Source: Acidimicrobiales bacterium
GTDB lineage: Bacteria; Actinomycetota; Acidimicrobiia; Acidimicrobiales; MedAcidi-G1
Direction: 5' to 3'
Length of the DNA stretch: 64,000 bases
Assembly: GCA_022452035.1 (NCBI GenBank)
Contig: JAKURV010000008.1
Coordinates: forward strand, 1-64,000
Shown here: positions 1 through 8,899 of the stretch, piece after piece
Position numbering within the stretch: the first letter of the stretch is position 1
Layout of the letters: every line of letters starts with the position of its first letter
Notes under the pieces: model-generated
Told to the model about the DNA's origin: nothing
Databases searched by the model: none
Seen by the model: only the letters and a program-made list of their open reading frames with translations
Translations under genes and position numbers: made by a program

Positions 1-270
1 CGTCGACTCCAACATCGCACCAACGGCGTAAACGCCAGCGATCTGGGACGACCAGTTGTGAATCGGCAACTTGATCGGATCAGACGAATCCGCAGCAGCA
101 GCCTCTTCAGCAGCTGGCGCCGCCGTAGTAGCCGCCGGCGCAGCCGTAGTAGCCGCCGGAGCCGCCGTCGTAGCGGTGCTCTGACCACCAGACGCGGCAT
201 CGTCATCCGACCCGCAGGCCGAGGCCACCATCGCCAGAGCGGCGAAGATGACAATGAGTCGCTTCAACAT
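1..270 (-). CDS. Substrate-binding lipoprotein, N-terminal part (runs off the window)
   Basis: This is the first 90 codons of a gene that continues beyond the left edge. It opens with a lipoprotein signal peptide: MLKR, a hydrophobic stretch, then the lipobox-like VASAC with the cysteine at residue 19. A low-complexity linker follows with three ATTAAPA-type repeats and an acidic alanine-rich tail. The mature domain begins IKLPIHNWSSQIAGVYAVGAM, which resembles the start of glycine betaine/OpuAC-type ABC substrate-binding proteins. That family assignment is inference from about 25 residues. GAGGGG lies about ten bases upstream of the ATG. An operator-like palindrome sits 136 bp upstream. On the plus strand this DNA gives an Arg/Ser-rich ORF that I regard as a shadow. 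Confidence 0.7.
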   Translation of the reverse strand, partial: MLKRLIVIFAALAMVASACGSDDDAASGGQSTATTAAPAATTAAPAATTAAPAAEEAAAADSSDPIKLPIHNWSSQIAGVYAVGAMLEST

Positions 271-401
271 GAAGACGTTTCCCCTCTGTATGAATCGGAG
301 AAGCGAACTGCTCCCCCCGTTAAATGGCCCCATGAACCCGAGATCGGATCCCAGCAAATAGGGCCTCTGCCCAGATTAGTGACAGCAGACGCAGTCTTCA
401 A

Positions 402-423
402 GAAGTAACTAGTCAGTTAATAA
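402..423. promoter_or_regulatory. Operator-like palindrome, type 1, site 1
   Basis: The core TAACTAGTCAGTTA (406-419) is a 14-base inverted repeat with arms TAACT and AGTTA. It aligns with similar sequences at 2147-2168, 9918-9939 and 14164-14185. It lies between the end of the SDR gene at 473 and the start of the lipoprotein at 270, so it would act on the lipoprotein promoter. Size and symmetry are typical of TetR-family operators. No candidate regulator gene is in the window. Confidence 0.45.
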
Positions 424-472
424 GAAAAAGTGTGAAGTTGGCGGGAGCCAGGACCTAGCGGGAAGCCGGGAT

Positions 473-1252
473 CTAGTAGTAGGCGTCTCCCCCATCAAGC
501 GAGATGGTCCCACCGCTGAAGCCAGCACCCTCATCAGAGGCTAGATGGACCGCGAATGCTGCAACTTCACCCACAGTGACCGGACGCTGAAGAGCGGTAT
601 GCGCCGTGTAGAAGGAAACCAATTCGTCGACGCCGCCTAATCCCTGAGCGCGTCCAGCCCGCTCGTGGACCATATCTGTCACCACGATCCCTGGGCAGAT
701 GGCATTGACAGTGATCCCTTCTACCCCAACTTCTCGAGCTACCGACTTGACGAACCCGTTGATCGCATGCTTGTTCGCCGCATAACCGGCGATGTTGGGC
801 TTAGCCACCTTTCCTTCGACTGAAGAGATGGCAAGAACCCGTCCTGACCTCTGGGGGACCATGTACCGCAAGGCCCTTCTCGTAGCCCAGAACGTGTGGT
901 TCAAATTCAGGTTGAGTTCGTACTGCCACTCCTCGTCAGACATATCCACCACCGGGGCTGTATCTCTGACACCACCTGCGTTGCAAACCAGAATGTCGAT
1001 CTGACCGTAGGTCTCCACGGCGTGGTCAACGAGCCCCTCGGCTACTACCTGATCAGTCACACTCCCCGGCCAGAAGGCCACTCGGTCCCCACCGTTCATC
1101 TCAGCGAGAGCGGCTGCACCCTTTTCTGGACTCCGACCGTTGATGACAACCGACGCACCCTCGTCAAGAAATGCCTCTGCGATGGCACGTCCGATGCCCC
1201 GAGTCCCTCCCGAGACTGCAGCAACTCTTCCGTCAAGTCTGGATCCACCCAT
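473..1252 (-). CDS. Short-chain dehydrogenase/reductase (SDR)
   Basis: A classical SDR of 259 aa. It has the Rossmann glycine motif GGTRGIG near residue 15, the NAGG motif near 92, the catalytic serine in ISSVEG and the YAANK (YxxxK) dyad, then a proline-glycine PG motif in NAICPGIV. It probably oxidises or reduces a hydroxyl/keto group with NAD(P). It is the second gene of a two-SDR operon: the upstream SDR ends 19 bp away, and GAGGAGAGGA just before the ATG is a good ribosome binding site. The substrate cannot be read from sequence; the neighbourhood suggests a steroid- or terpenoid-like compound. Confidence 0.88.
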   Translation of the reverse strand: MGGSRLDGRVAAVSGGTRGIGRAIAEAFLDEGASVVINGRSPEKGAAALAEMNGGDRVAFWPGSVTDQVVAEGLVDHAVETYGQIDILVCNAGGVRDTAPVVDMSDEEWQYELNLNLNHTFWATRRALRYMVPQRSGRVLAISSVEGKVAKPNIAGYAANKHAINGFVKSVAREVGVEGITVNAICPGIVVTDMVHERAGRAQGLGGVDELVSFYTAHTALQRPVTVGEVAAFAVHLASDEGAGFSGGTISLDGGDAYY

Positions 1253-1271
1253 CTGATCGCAATCCTCTCCT

Positions 1272-2069
1272 CTAAGAGTCGTTTTCCTGCCTCGGTCGAT
1301 AATGATGGGCCCGTTGGGTTCGCCCCCCCGCGACCAACAAGAGTTGGCCGGTCACCCACGATGCAGCATCGGACGCGAGGTAAACCACGGCCGCGGCGAT
1401 GTCATCTGGGACGCCCATCCGAGCCAAGGGGATGGTGGCCTGGATCTCGTCCAACTGGTCGTCAACGTTAAGTACCTCTCGGAATGCCTCGGTGACCACC
1501 GGCCCGGGTGCAACGGCATTGACGCGAATCGCCGGCGCGAGTTCAAGGGCCAGGGTCTGGGTCAAGTTGTTCATCCCAGCTTTCGCGGCCGCATAGGGGC
1601 CGGTGAACGGTGAGCCACGGGTCCCTGCGCCTGAGGAAATGTTAATGATGGAACCGGCTTCGCCCATCCGCGGTGCTGCGGCCTTACATCCCTGAAAGGC
1701 AGATGTGAGGTTGAGATCGAGTTGGGACCTGAATACTTCATCGCTTGTCTCTACAAGTCGCCTAGTGGTCTTCTCGTCTGACCCACCGACATTGTTGACC
1801 CAGATGTCCAGGTGCCCGAATCTCTCCATGGCCTGATCCGCAAGCGTTTCGGAGAAATCTCGGATATCGCCTTGCACTATCAGAGCCGAGCGCCCTCGTT
1901 TTTCGATCTCCGCAGCAGTGGCCTCAAGATCATGGATACGCCGGGAATTCAACACGACATCACAACCGAAATCGGCAAGGCCTAACGCAATAGACCGGCC
2001 AATCCCCTGTCCCGAGCCAGTGACCACGGCAACTCGGCCGTTCATCTCGAAGAGGTCACGTACCGTCAT
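1272..2069 (-). CDS. Short-chain dehydrogenase/reductase (SDR)
   Basis: SDR of 265 aa with the cofactor motif GSGQGIG near residue 20, NNVGG at the NNAG position, a serine in INISSGAG and the YAAAK catalytic dyad. It keeps the usual C-terminal VTGQ segment. The last 18 or so residues (RTQRAHHYRPRQENDS) are polar and outside the normal fold. It is the first gene of the SDR pair and is transcribed away from the molybdopterin oxidoreductase across a 105-bp promoter region containing a type 1 operator-like site. GAGGA lies about a dozen bases before the chosen ATG; an internal ATG at residue 9 is possible. Confidence 0.87.
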   Translation of the reverse strand: MTVRDLFEMNGRVAVVTGSGQGIGRSIALGLADFGCDVVLNSRRIHDLEATAAEIEKRGRSALIVQGDIRDFSETLADQAMERFGHLDIWVNNVGGSDEKTTRRLVETSDEVFRSQLDLNLTSAFQGCKAAAPRMGEAGSIINISSGAGTRGSPFTGPYAAAKAGMNNLTQTLALELAPAIRVNAVAPGPVVTEAFREVLNVDDQLDEIQATIPLARMGVPDDIAAAVVYLASDAASWVTGQLLLVAGGRTQRAHHYRPRQENDS

Positions 2070-2146
2070 GCCTTCTGATCCTCACATATCTTGAATGTGC
2101 CCAAGCCAGGAAAACGATGATCCACCCAGTCGGATGGCCTATTCAA

Positions 2147-2168
2147 AAAGTAACCCGGCGATTAGTTT
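2147..2168. promoter_or_regulatory. Operator-like sequence, type 1, site 2
   Basis: It contains TAACC-N5-ATTAGTTT, preceded by AAAG. Outside the central bases it matches the best site (9918-9939) closely, including TAACC, ATTAG and the TTT end. It lies between two divergent genes, the SDR starting at 2069 and the oxidoreductase at 2175, and ends six bases before the GTG given for the latter. A bound repressor could therefore block both units. Confidence 0.5.
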
Positions 2169-2174
2169 GTCTAG

Positions 2175-4355
2175 GTGGTCGGACCGAGCGCAACACCAGA
2201 GCAGAGAGTGGAGAGGCACGCCTCCTTCTGCCGCTTCTGTCACGCGGCCTGCCCGGTCCTCGTCGACATTGAGGACGGTGACCGGATAGTTGACATTCGC
2301 GGCGATCGCTCAGACCCTCTCTTCCAGGGCTTTACCTGCGTGAAGGGCCGACAACTCGCCGACCATCATCATCATCCCGATCGCGTCAGGACTTCCCTTC
2401 GGCGAACCCCCACTGGCTCCTTTGAACCAATCTCTTCGACATCAGCCCTGGACGAGATCGCTTCGAAAATCGACCAGATCGTTGCCGATCATGGCCCCCG
2501 GGCGGTAGCCAGCTATACGGGAACGGGCGCCTACCAGAACTCGACCGCTGTGCCAGTGGCCGCCGCTTGGCATGAAGGTCTCCAGTCGCCCTCCTTTTAC
2601 ACTTCCGTCACTATCGATCAGCCGGCCCACCGTTCGGCCGCCCTGCGTATGGGGGCTTGGGAGGCTGGCTGGCACAACTTTTCTGACTCCGATGTTCATC
2701 TAGCCATCGGCTACAACCCGCTCGCCTCGAGTTACGGCCCAGCCGGAGGCCTACAGGGAACCAACCCGTTCGTTGCTCTGCGGGAGGCGAAAGATCGAGG
2801 CCTGAAGACAATTGTCGTGGACCCGCGACGTACTGAATTCGCGGCCAGTGCCGACATCTGGCTACAAGTCCAACCGGGTGAGGACCCGACGCTCCTAGCC
2901 GGACTTATAAGAGAGGTCATCCGACTGGGTTATGCCGACAAGGCCTTTTGCAGCCGGCACGTATCCAACATCGATGAACTGACTGCGGCGGTAGAGGCCT
3001 TCGATCCTGGATACGTCGCTAGGCGGGCGGGGATCGACGCTCAGGCTGTTACGGAGGCAGCAGAACTCTTTGGGGCGGCCGAGCGCGGATCTGCCGGCAC
3101 CGGAACCGGGCCGAATATGGCCCCACACTCGATGTTGACCGAACATTTGGCCCTTTGCCTTAACGCCATCTGCGGCCGGGTGAACCGTGCTGGCGACGAA
3201 CTTGAGAGTGGCCATTTCCTGTCCCCGGGGAACACGCGCCGCGCTGCAGTAGTGCCACCATCGGATCCAGCGCCGGGCGCTGCACACCGTGTTCGGGACT
3301 TGCACGGCATGGCAGACGAGATGCTGACCAACACCCTCGCCGATGAGATCCTCCTCGATGGCCCAGGGCAAGTCCGGGCGCTCATCGTCTCAGGTGGCAA
3401 CCCAGTCGTCGCGTGGCCAGACCAGAAAAAGACCGTTGCTGCACTCAGAGCTCTCGAACTTCTGGTGGTCATTGACCACCGCATGAGCCCGACCAGCGAG
3501 CTCGCGGATTTCGTCATTGCTCCGAGACTCCAACTCGAGCGAGCCGACGTGCCCCACATCATGGATCGGCGCTTTCCAGCGCCATACACGAATTACACCC
3601 CGGCGATCCTGAACTCGAACGACGACCTCCTAGCGGAGTGGGAGGTGTTTGCCGGTATCGCTGCTCGAAACGGCAGCCCCATAAACCTTCCCGGCGGAGC
3701 CATCCCCTTCTCAGGCAACGACGTCGAGCCGGGCATTGGTGACGAGGAGGTACTTGATCTCGTCTACGGGTCCGCCAGAATGCCAATGGCAGAGATCCGC
3801 AAGAATCGGGGCGTCATCCACCCGGACCGCGTTCGGGTCGTACCTGATGAAGGCAGATCCGCTGCCCTACTCGATGTCGGCCCAGCGGATGTAGTCCATG
3901 AACTGGGAGAGGTCTTGGCTGAGCGGAGTTCAGCCGACCGGTTGCTGGGAGGCCATAGTGAGGCGCAGTTCCCCTATCGCCTCATCAGCCGTCGGGCCAA
4001 GCACGTCCTGAACTCCTTCGGACGCGAACTACCGGGGCTAGCACGATTGGGAACGACCAACCCAGCGTTCATGCACCCGAGAGACCTGGCCTCTCTGGGT
4101 ATTGCTGCAGGTGAACTCGTGCGGATTGAGTCGCCGAACGGGGCCGTCGAAGGCGTCGCCGAACCGTCGCCCGCCGTCAAACAGGGTGTCGTCTCGATGT
4201 CCCACGCCTGGGGAACGGCTTCCCAGACAGACGAGGACGTTCGCACGGAAGGTTCACCAACGAACCGACTGGTCTCCAACGAGAGAGGCACCGACCCGAT
4301 CACCGGGATGGCCGTACAGAGCGCTATCCCAGTCCGAGTAAGTCGCCTGGGTTGA
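2175..4355 (+). CDS. Molybdopterin-dependent oxidoreductase, catalytic subunit
   Basis: A 726-aa member of the DMSO reductase/formate dehydrogenase/nitrate reductase superfamily. The N-terminal 4Fe-4S motif is Cx2Cx3Cx28C (C19, C22, C26, C55, followed by VKG). The molybdopterin domain covers about residues 75-500 (IGYNPLAS and VVDPRRTEFA are typical bis-MGD contacts), and a C-terminal molydopterin-binding domain covers about 600-720 (FMHPRDLASLGI, SHAWG). It stands alone with no electron-transfer subunit beside it, so its redox partner is unknown. No in-frame UGA is present; the Mo-ligand region reads TIDQPAHRSA, so selenocysteine and probably cysteine are excluded. The start is uncertain: GTG at 2175 abuts the operator and has no ribosome site; GTG at 2208 is an alternative. 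Confidence 0.85.
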   Translation: MVGPSATPEQRVERHASFCRFCHAACPVLVDIEDGDRIVDIRGDRSDPLFQGFTCVKGRQLADHHHHPDRVRTSLRRTPTGSFEPISSTSALDEIASKIDQIVADHGPRAVASYTGTGAYQNSTAVPVAAAWHEGLQSPSFYTSVTIDQPAHRSAALRMGAWEAGWHNFSDSDVHLAIGYNPLASSYGPAGGLQGTNPFVALREAKDRGLKTIVVDPRRTEFAASADIWLQVQPGEDPTLLAGLIREVIRLGYADKAFCSRHVSNIDELTAAVEAFDPGYVARRAGIDAQAVTEAAELFGAAERGSAGTGTGPNMAPHSMLTEHLALCLNAICGRVNRAGDELESGHFLSPGNTRRAAVVPPSDPAPGAAHRVRDLHGMADEMLTNTLADEILLDGPGQVRALIVSGGNPVVAWPDQKKTVAALRALELLVVIDHRMSPTSELADFVIAPRLQLERADVPHIMDRRFPAPYTNYTPAILNSNDDLLAEWEVFAGIAARNGSPINLPGGAIPFSGNDVEPGIGDEEVLDLVYGSARMPMAEIRKNRGVIHPDRVRVVPDEGRSAALLDVGPADVVHELGEVLAERSSADRLLGGHSEAQFPYRLISRRAKHVLNSFGRELPGLARLGTTNPAFMHPRDLASLGIAAGELVRIESPNGAVEGVAEPSPAVKQGVVSMSHAWGTASQTDEDVRTEGSPTNRLVSNERGTDPITGMAVQSAIPVRVSRLG

Positions 4356-4382
4356 CCCGGCGGATTAACTGTTCCGCAGGCT

Positions 4383-5864
4383 TCAGCGGTCTCTGAACTC
4401 CTGACGCTCGAGCTCGAGGAGGTCTTCGAACCTGCGCCGGACCTCTTGGCGACGGCCGCGGTCCATGGCGAGGTTCACTAGCTCATGAGGGTCTTCTTGG
4501 AGATCGTAGAACTCGTGCTCGTGGTCTTCGAAGGCTGCATCTCGGTCGACTTGTTTCGCTGAGGTGATCGGTGTACCCCGCGTGGTGCTTGAACCACCAA
4601 TCCCGTAGTAGCGGCAGTACTTGAATCGGCCATCGAACACTCCGCGGCTCGCGTAGCGGGTTTCTAGGAGGCCGTCGTACCAGGCCCAGTCCTGCGCGAA
4701 GAGAACTTCAGGGCGACCGTCAGTCGACGGGTCGGCCAGGACTCCGCTCATCTGTCGACCTGGCCAACCCTCCAGACGGTCCTCTCCGGCTCCACTGAAG
4801 CCGGCCAAGGTTCGGGCTAGGTCGACATGGCTGAACATCGCGTCCGTAGTCGAGCCTGCCGCTGTCACCTCGGGAGCGACGATGTAGAGGGGAATCCTCA
4901 TGGTTTCCTCGTAGTTCCAGGGCCCTTTCGATCGCAGTCCGTGCGAACCACATTGATCGCCGTGGTCCGAGGTGAAGACGACAACGGTGTTGTCCCAGCC
5001 TCCCGTGTCATCTAGTGCATCAAGGATGTGGCCGATGTTCGCATCGCTCAACTGATGCAACTTGGCGTAGTAGTCGAGTTGGCGCAGCCAGTGTTCGGTA
5101 TCAGAACGTTCTAGCCAGCCGCATGACTTGCTTGATTCGTAGAGAAAGCGTCGGTGCACGTCCGGTTTGGTGTGCAGATCATCGTCAAAGTTGGCCGGCA
5201 GCTCAGTGAACCACTCTTCGTAGGGGAGTTCGAACGCCGGAAGCGGGTCATCGCGACCCCAGTCCCGCTTGGCGTGTCGGTCTCGCACCGACTCGAAATG
5301 AAGGGGATTGGACTCCTGATACCAGGGTTGGTCCATCGGATACCACATGACGTCATGAGGGTTCACCAAACCCACTGCGAGGAACCAGGGCTGATCTGAG
5401 GGCGCCGAGTTGCGGATCCAATCAGCAGCCGAAGTCGCTATCGGCCCGTCGAACTCCGTTCCACTTCCTGCCTGGCCCCAGAACGATTTGTCATTTCCTT
5501 CCCAGTCCGAGAAGCCGTAGGCGTCCATGTCTGGATACGCCTCGAAAGTGAGGTGCCATTTTCCCTTGTAGGCCGTGTAGTAGCCCTGCTCGCGAAAGAT
5601 CTTGCCCAAGGTGTCCGCGTCAGTCCCCAGTTCGCCGTTGGCCGGCTCGATGCAGTTCTCGTTCACACCGTGGACGGGCATATAACCGCCAGTGAACAAG
5701 GTCCCGCGTGATGGAGAGCACGGCGAGGTGTGTGTGTAGTAGCGGGTGAACTCGAGGCCCTCATCGATGAGGCGCTGCCTGTTTGGGAGTTCCAGGCCGT
5801 TGGGAAGCCAGTCCCTCTGGCGCTCTTGATCCGCCAACAACAGGAGCACGTTTGGACGGTTCAT
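4383..5864 (-). CDS. Type I sulfatase (formylglycine-dependent)
   Basis: A 493-aa alkaline-phosphatase-superfamily sulfatase. The start MNRPNVLLLLADQ places the first metal-binding aspartate at its usual N-terminal position. CSPSR at residues 49-53 is the CxPSR signature whose cysteine is matured to formylglycine. VVFTSDHGDQCGSHG carries the second metal-binding DH pair. Frame remains open upstream, but that extension overlaps the kinase gene and lacks similarity, so the ATG at 5864 is preferred. It overlaps the stop of the kinase by four bases (ATGA), implying translational coupling. No signal peptide is visible, so it is probably cytoplasmic. It ends an operon with an LLM oxidoreductase and a P450; a sulfated organic substrate is inference. 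Confidence 0.9.
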   Translation of the reverse strand: MNRPNVLLLLADQERQRDWLPNGLELPNRQRLIDEGLEFTRYYTHTSPCSPSRGTLFTGGYMPVHGVNENCIEPANGELGTDADTLGKIFREQGYYTAYKGKWHLTFEAYPDMDAYGFSDWEGNDKSFWGQAGSGTEFDGPIATSAADWIRNSAPSDQPWFLAVGLVNPHDVMWYPMDQPWYQESNPLHFESVRDRHAKRDWGRDDPLPAFELPYEEWFTELPANFDDDLHTKPDVHRRFLYESSKSCGWLERSDTEHWLRQLDYYAKLHQLSDANIGHILDALDDTGGWDNTVVVFTSDHGDQCGSHGLRSKGPWNYEETMRIPLYIVAPEVTAAGSTTDAMFSHVDLARTLAGFSGAGEDRLEGWPGRQMSGVLADPSTDGRPEVLFAQDWAWYDGLLETRYASRGVFDGRFKYCRYYGIGGSSTTRGTPITSAKQVDRDAAFEDHEHEFYDLQEDPHELVNLAMDRGRRQEVRRRFEDLLELERQEFRDR

Positions 5865-6964
5865 GGAAGTTCTGCCTCCAACTGCCCATGGTCGTCCAGG
5901 GCGGCCAACGCTCTCAGCGCCATAGTCTCGGCTAGGAGTCGGGTCCGTGGCTCGTCCATGTCTCCGACAACCATAAGTGCGGCCGCGATCGTCAGGCCGT
6001 ACCACATCGCCTCCTCATACCCGACCATTAGCTCGACGGGATCCAAGCCCGGTTGCAGCGTCCTCACGACATCCGCGTAGAGGTCCAGGAGCTCTTTCTC
6101 GTGGTTCCGCCTGTTCTCGATGGTGAGCGACTGGGAGATGAAATAGGCGAGGTCCCACGAAGCAGGTCCGACGCCTACCCCTTGCCAGTCGATGACGGTC
6201 ACCGTGGTCCCATCAGGCGAAAACAACAGATTGTCGAGTCGAAGGTCCAGATGGATCAGGGTCGCCAGGCACCCGCGGCTATTAGCCAGCGCCTCGTCGA
6301 GTCGCCGTTCTAACAACTCCCCCGCAACCGAAATCTTCGGATCCGAACCGGGTCCGATCATCTCGGCGAGAGGGTTCCAGCCGTTGCGGACATGATCCCC
6401 CAGAGATCTACGACGATCCGGTGAACCCAAGGTGGGGAGCCACTCGAGGCCCTCGATCTCCGGGTCACCTGCCCATTTCGCATGAAGCGAGGCCATCTCC
6501 CGGATGACCAGCTTGGCTCGACCGGCGTCAATCCCGTTGAGTTGGTCCACCTCGACATCCGCCTCGATCGCCTCGAGGAGAAGCAGGAACTCTGCACTCT
6601 TGGCGTCGTACCAGGAGGCATATACGTCTGGCAGCCGCATCGGAGTGCGGTTCGCCAAAACGTCAAAGAAGCGCAACTCTCTCTCGTAGATGCCTACGGC
6701 CAGAGCCCGACTTCGCACCAGTTCCCGGGAGGAACTGAACTTCGCAACCACGCGAGGCGGGCCATGCGCTGCATCGCCATATCGGAGGTCGAGGAGAAAG
6801 AGCTCGCACAGCATTCCGCGGTCTAGGCCCAGTGGTTCGGCCTCGAAGTCCAGGATTTCGACCCCGAGAGCCCTGGAGAGCACCTCTGTGGTCAGGTCAT
6901 TCAGGCTGACCGGAAACGGTGCAGAACCGATCATGAGAGAAGGCGCCGAAGGCTTGAGCCGCAA
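5861..6964 (-). CDS. APH-family phosphotransferase (ecdysteroid-kinase / choline-kinase-like)
   Basis: A 367-aa protein with a protein-kinase-like fold. It has an ATP-site lysine in RVVAKFSS, the catalytic loop HLDLRLDN (HxDxxxxN) and the metal-binding motif VIDWQGVG followed by ASWDLAYF, typical of APH and EcKinase-like enzymes. Actinobacterial relatives often sit in lipid and steroid catabolic clusters and are not antibiotic-resistance determinants. A start at the ATG at 6934 (MIGSAPFP) is equally possible. It is the fourth gene of the 9898-4383 operon and overlaps the sulfatase by four bases. The substrate is unknown; a hydroxylated small molecule is likely from the family. Confidence 0.8.
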   Translation of the reverse strand: MRLKPSAPSLMIGSAPFPVSLNDLTTEVLSRALGVEILDFEAEPLGLDRGMLCELFLLDLRYGDAAHGPPRVVAKFSSSRELVRSRALAVGIYERELRFFDVLANRTPMRLPDVYASWYDAKSAEFLLLLEAIEADVEVDQLNGIDAGRAKLVIREMASLHAKWAGDPEIEGLEWLPTLGSPDRRRSLGDHVRNGWNPLAEMIGPGSDPKISVAGELLERRLDEALANSRGCLATLIHLDLRLDNLLFSPDGTTVTVIDWQGVGVGPASWDLAYFISQSLTIENRRNHEKELLDLYADVVRTLQPGLDPVELMVGYEEAMWYGLTIAAALMVVGDMDEPRTRLLAETMALRALAALDDHGQLEAELP

Positions 6965-7000
6965 ATCTGCGAGCGAGGTCGAAGCATTAGTTGTAGTTGA

Positions 7001-7468
7001 TCAGGCGAAGGTCGCGCCTGCCCACCACGCCTCCATACGGGGTCGGACACCAAGGGACACCAGTTCGATGACTCCGATCGCTGGGGTTTCGAGATAGGCA
7101 AAATTTCCAAAGCTCTCAGAGGGTGGGCGCGCTGCTGCCAAAAGCGTCGCTCCATGATCCAGAAGGCCCTGTACTCGGACTGAAATGTCGTTGACCCATA
7201 CCCCAAAGTGATGGATGCCCGACGTTTGCGAACTGTCCCAGATGCTCCCATCAGGTCCTTCGACCAGTTCGACGTGGACCGGCCCCTCCGTTGAGTAGAC
7301 GAAACGAAGTGGAACAGAAAGTTGTCCTTCTTCGGGGGTCCAAACCGGCTGGTTGGGAACCTCGGCTGGCTCAGCCCAACTGATACCTAGAGTCGATCCC
7401 CAGTCCTTCATTGCCTGTGGAAGGTCGTCAACTAAGAAACCAAAATGGAAGATGTCCGCTGGGTCCAC
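7001..7468 (-). CDS. VOC-superfamily protein (glyoxalase/dioxygenase/epimerase fold)
   Basis: A 155-aa two-module VOC protein. The first beta-alpha-beta-beta-beta module begins IFHFGFLVDDLPQAM and the second GIHHFGVWVNDI. Candidate metal ligands are the histidines at the start of each module and the glutamates in VELVEG and GVIELVS. Such proteins may be epimerases, glyoxalases or extradiol dioxygenases, and residues alone do not decide. The start is GTG. It lies between the P450 and the kinase in one operon, with short gaps on both sides (95 and 36 bp). Confidence 0.75.
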   Translation of the reverse strand: MDPADIFHFGFLVDDLPQAMKDWGSTLGISWAEPAEVPNQPVWTPEEGQLSVPLRFVYSTEGPVHVELVEGPDGSIWDSSQTSGIHHFGVWVNDISVRVQGLLDHGATLLAAARPPSESFGNFAYLETPAIGVIELVSLGVRPRMEAWWAGATFA

Positions 7469-7563
7469 GAGGATGCCTTACGCCTCGGGACGGCGATCGA
7501 TAGTTCTTGGGATACGTAGTAGCGCCACTCGGGAATCGGTCTCCCTCGACTGACGGAGGTGGT

Positions 7564-8844
7564 TCACGACGTCGTCAATTCGAGGTCAAGCCGTTTCAGC
7601 CCGCGGAGCATGAAGCTGGGTTGATACCGGATTTCGTTACCAGAACTTAGGGAGAAGGAATGGATCCGTCGGCTGAGCTCTTCCAACGCAACCGTGGTTT
7701 CAAGCCTGGAAAGGCTTGCCCCAAGGCAGAAATGGTTGCCTTTCCCAAAGGACAAGTGCTGCGAGAGGTTGTCCCGATTCGGCTCGAACGAGTCTCCATC
7801 GGGAAACAGCGTCTCGTCACGATTGGCGGACGCGTACATGATCACGACCCTGGAGCCAGCGGGGATACTTGTGCCTGCTACGTCAACATCACGTGTGGCA
7901 ATCCGCCACATCCCCTGGGTGGGAGATGAAAGACGCAGGCTCTCTTCGGCAACCCGACCCGCCATCGTGGGGTCGGTCTGCAACTGATTCCAGACCTCTG
8001 GCCGCTCGCTGAGGAGGAGCATCGCCTCGGCTAGGAGCTTCGTCGTGGTCTCGTTCCCCGCGACGAGTATCTGCTGGAGGATGCTGAGAATCTCCTCGGT
8101 GGACAGCGGTTCGTCGGGCAGGTCAGGGTCCTCCTGTATGTCGATACGTGCTTGGACCAGGTTTGTCAGGATGTCTTCACGGGGTTCTGCACGCCGCTGA
8201 TCCAACTGCTCGGCGAAGTAGTGCTGGAACTCGATGATTGATTTCTCACACTCGACCTGCTCATCGACTGTGAGTTCTCTCCCAGTGCCGGCAACCGCAT
8301 CGTCGCTCCAACGCTTGAAGTCCTCCAGCCGATCACCGGGAACGTTGAGAGCCCGAGCAATGACGGCCACCGGAAGCGGTACCGCGAACTCCTCAACGAA
8401 TTCACAACGACCAGTGGGAAGGAAACGGTCTATCAACTCATTGGTACGACTCCGGATGAACGGCTCGAGGTCAGCTATGGCACGTGAAGTGAAGGCACGG
8501 CTTACGAGTTTCCGATACCGGGTATGTTCCGGCGGGTCGACCGTCAAGAGGGTGTCCCGGCGGGGATAGGCCCCGTATTCCTCCTGTACCTCAATAAGTC
8601 GTTTGACTGCTTCCTTGCTCGGCGGAAGGCCAGAACGCCCGAACTTGGAAGAAAACGTCCCAGGGTCCATCAGGACCCGCATGACATCCTCATGTCTGCT
8701 GATCAGATAAAACTCGGTTCCTGCTGCTTCGGCGAGAAATACGGGACACGACTCGCGCATGGCCGCGTAGTACAGGTGGGGACACTGCTGGACTTCCGGG
8801 TCCAAGATGTCGAAGTCACCAAGGTCTGAATGGGCACCGGTCAT
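7564..8844 (-). CDS. Cytochrome P450
   Basis: A 426-aa bacterial class I P450. The I-helix oxygen-binding motif is AGNETTTK, the K-helix ExxR is ESLR, and the heme-binding loop is FGKGNHFCLG with the axial cysteine. The reading frame extends upstream, but the ATG at 8844 is preceded by GGAGGAG and opens with MTGAHSDLGDFD, a normal P450 N-terminus. The extension would overlap the LLM gene. It needs ferredoxin and reductase partners that are not encoded here. As the second gene of an operon starting with an F420-type oxidoreductase, it probably hydroxylates the pathway substrate. Confidence 0.93.
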   Translation of the reverse strand: MTGAHSDLGDFDILDPEVQQCPHLYYAAMRESCPVFLAEAAGTEFYLISRHEDVMRVLMDPGTFSSKFGRSGLPPSKEAVKRLIEVQEEYGAYPRRDTLLTVDPPEHTRYRKLVSRAFTSRAIADLEPFIRSRTNELIDRFLPTGRCEFVEEFAVPLPVAVIARALNVPGDRLEDFKRWSDDAVAGTGRELTVDEQVECEKSIIEFQHYFAEQLDQRRAEPREDILTNLVQARIDIQEDPDLPDEPLSTEEILSILQQILVAGNETTTKLLAEAMLLLSERPEVWNQLQTDPTMAGRVAEESLRLSSPTQGMWRIATRDVDVAGTSIPAGSRVVIMYASANRDETLFPDGDSFEPNRDNLSQHLSFGKGNHFCLGASLSRLETTVALEELSRRIHSFSLSSGNEIRYQPSFMLRGLKRLDLELTTS

Positions 8845-8899
8845 GATCTGAGCTCCTCCATCTTTTGCACCTTTGGCGATAGCCCTGCGGCCACCAGAG

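Noticed and set aside
58-408. Plus-strand Arg/Ser-rich ORF
   Set aside because: It is antisense to the alanine/threonine linker of the substrate-binding lipoprotein; the composition is an artefact of repeats on the opposite strand.
2175-4355. Molybdopterin enzyme as a selenocysteine formate dehydrogenase
   Set aside because: No in-frame TGA exists, and the Mo-ligand region has neither Cys nor Sec at the expected place.
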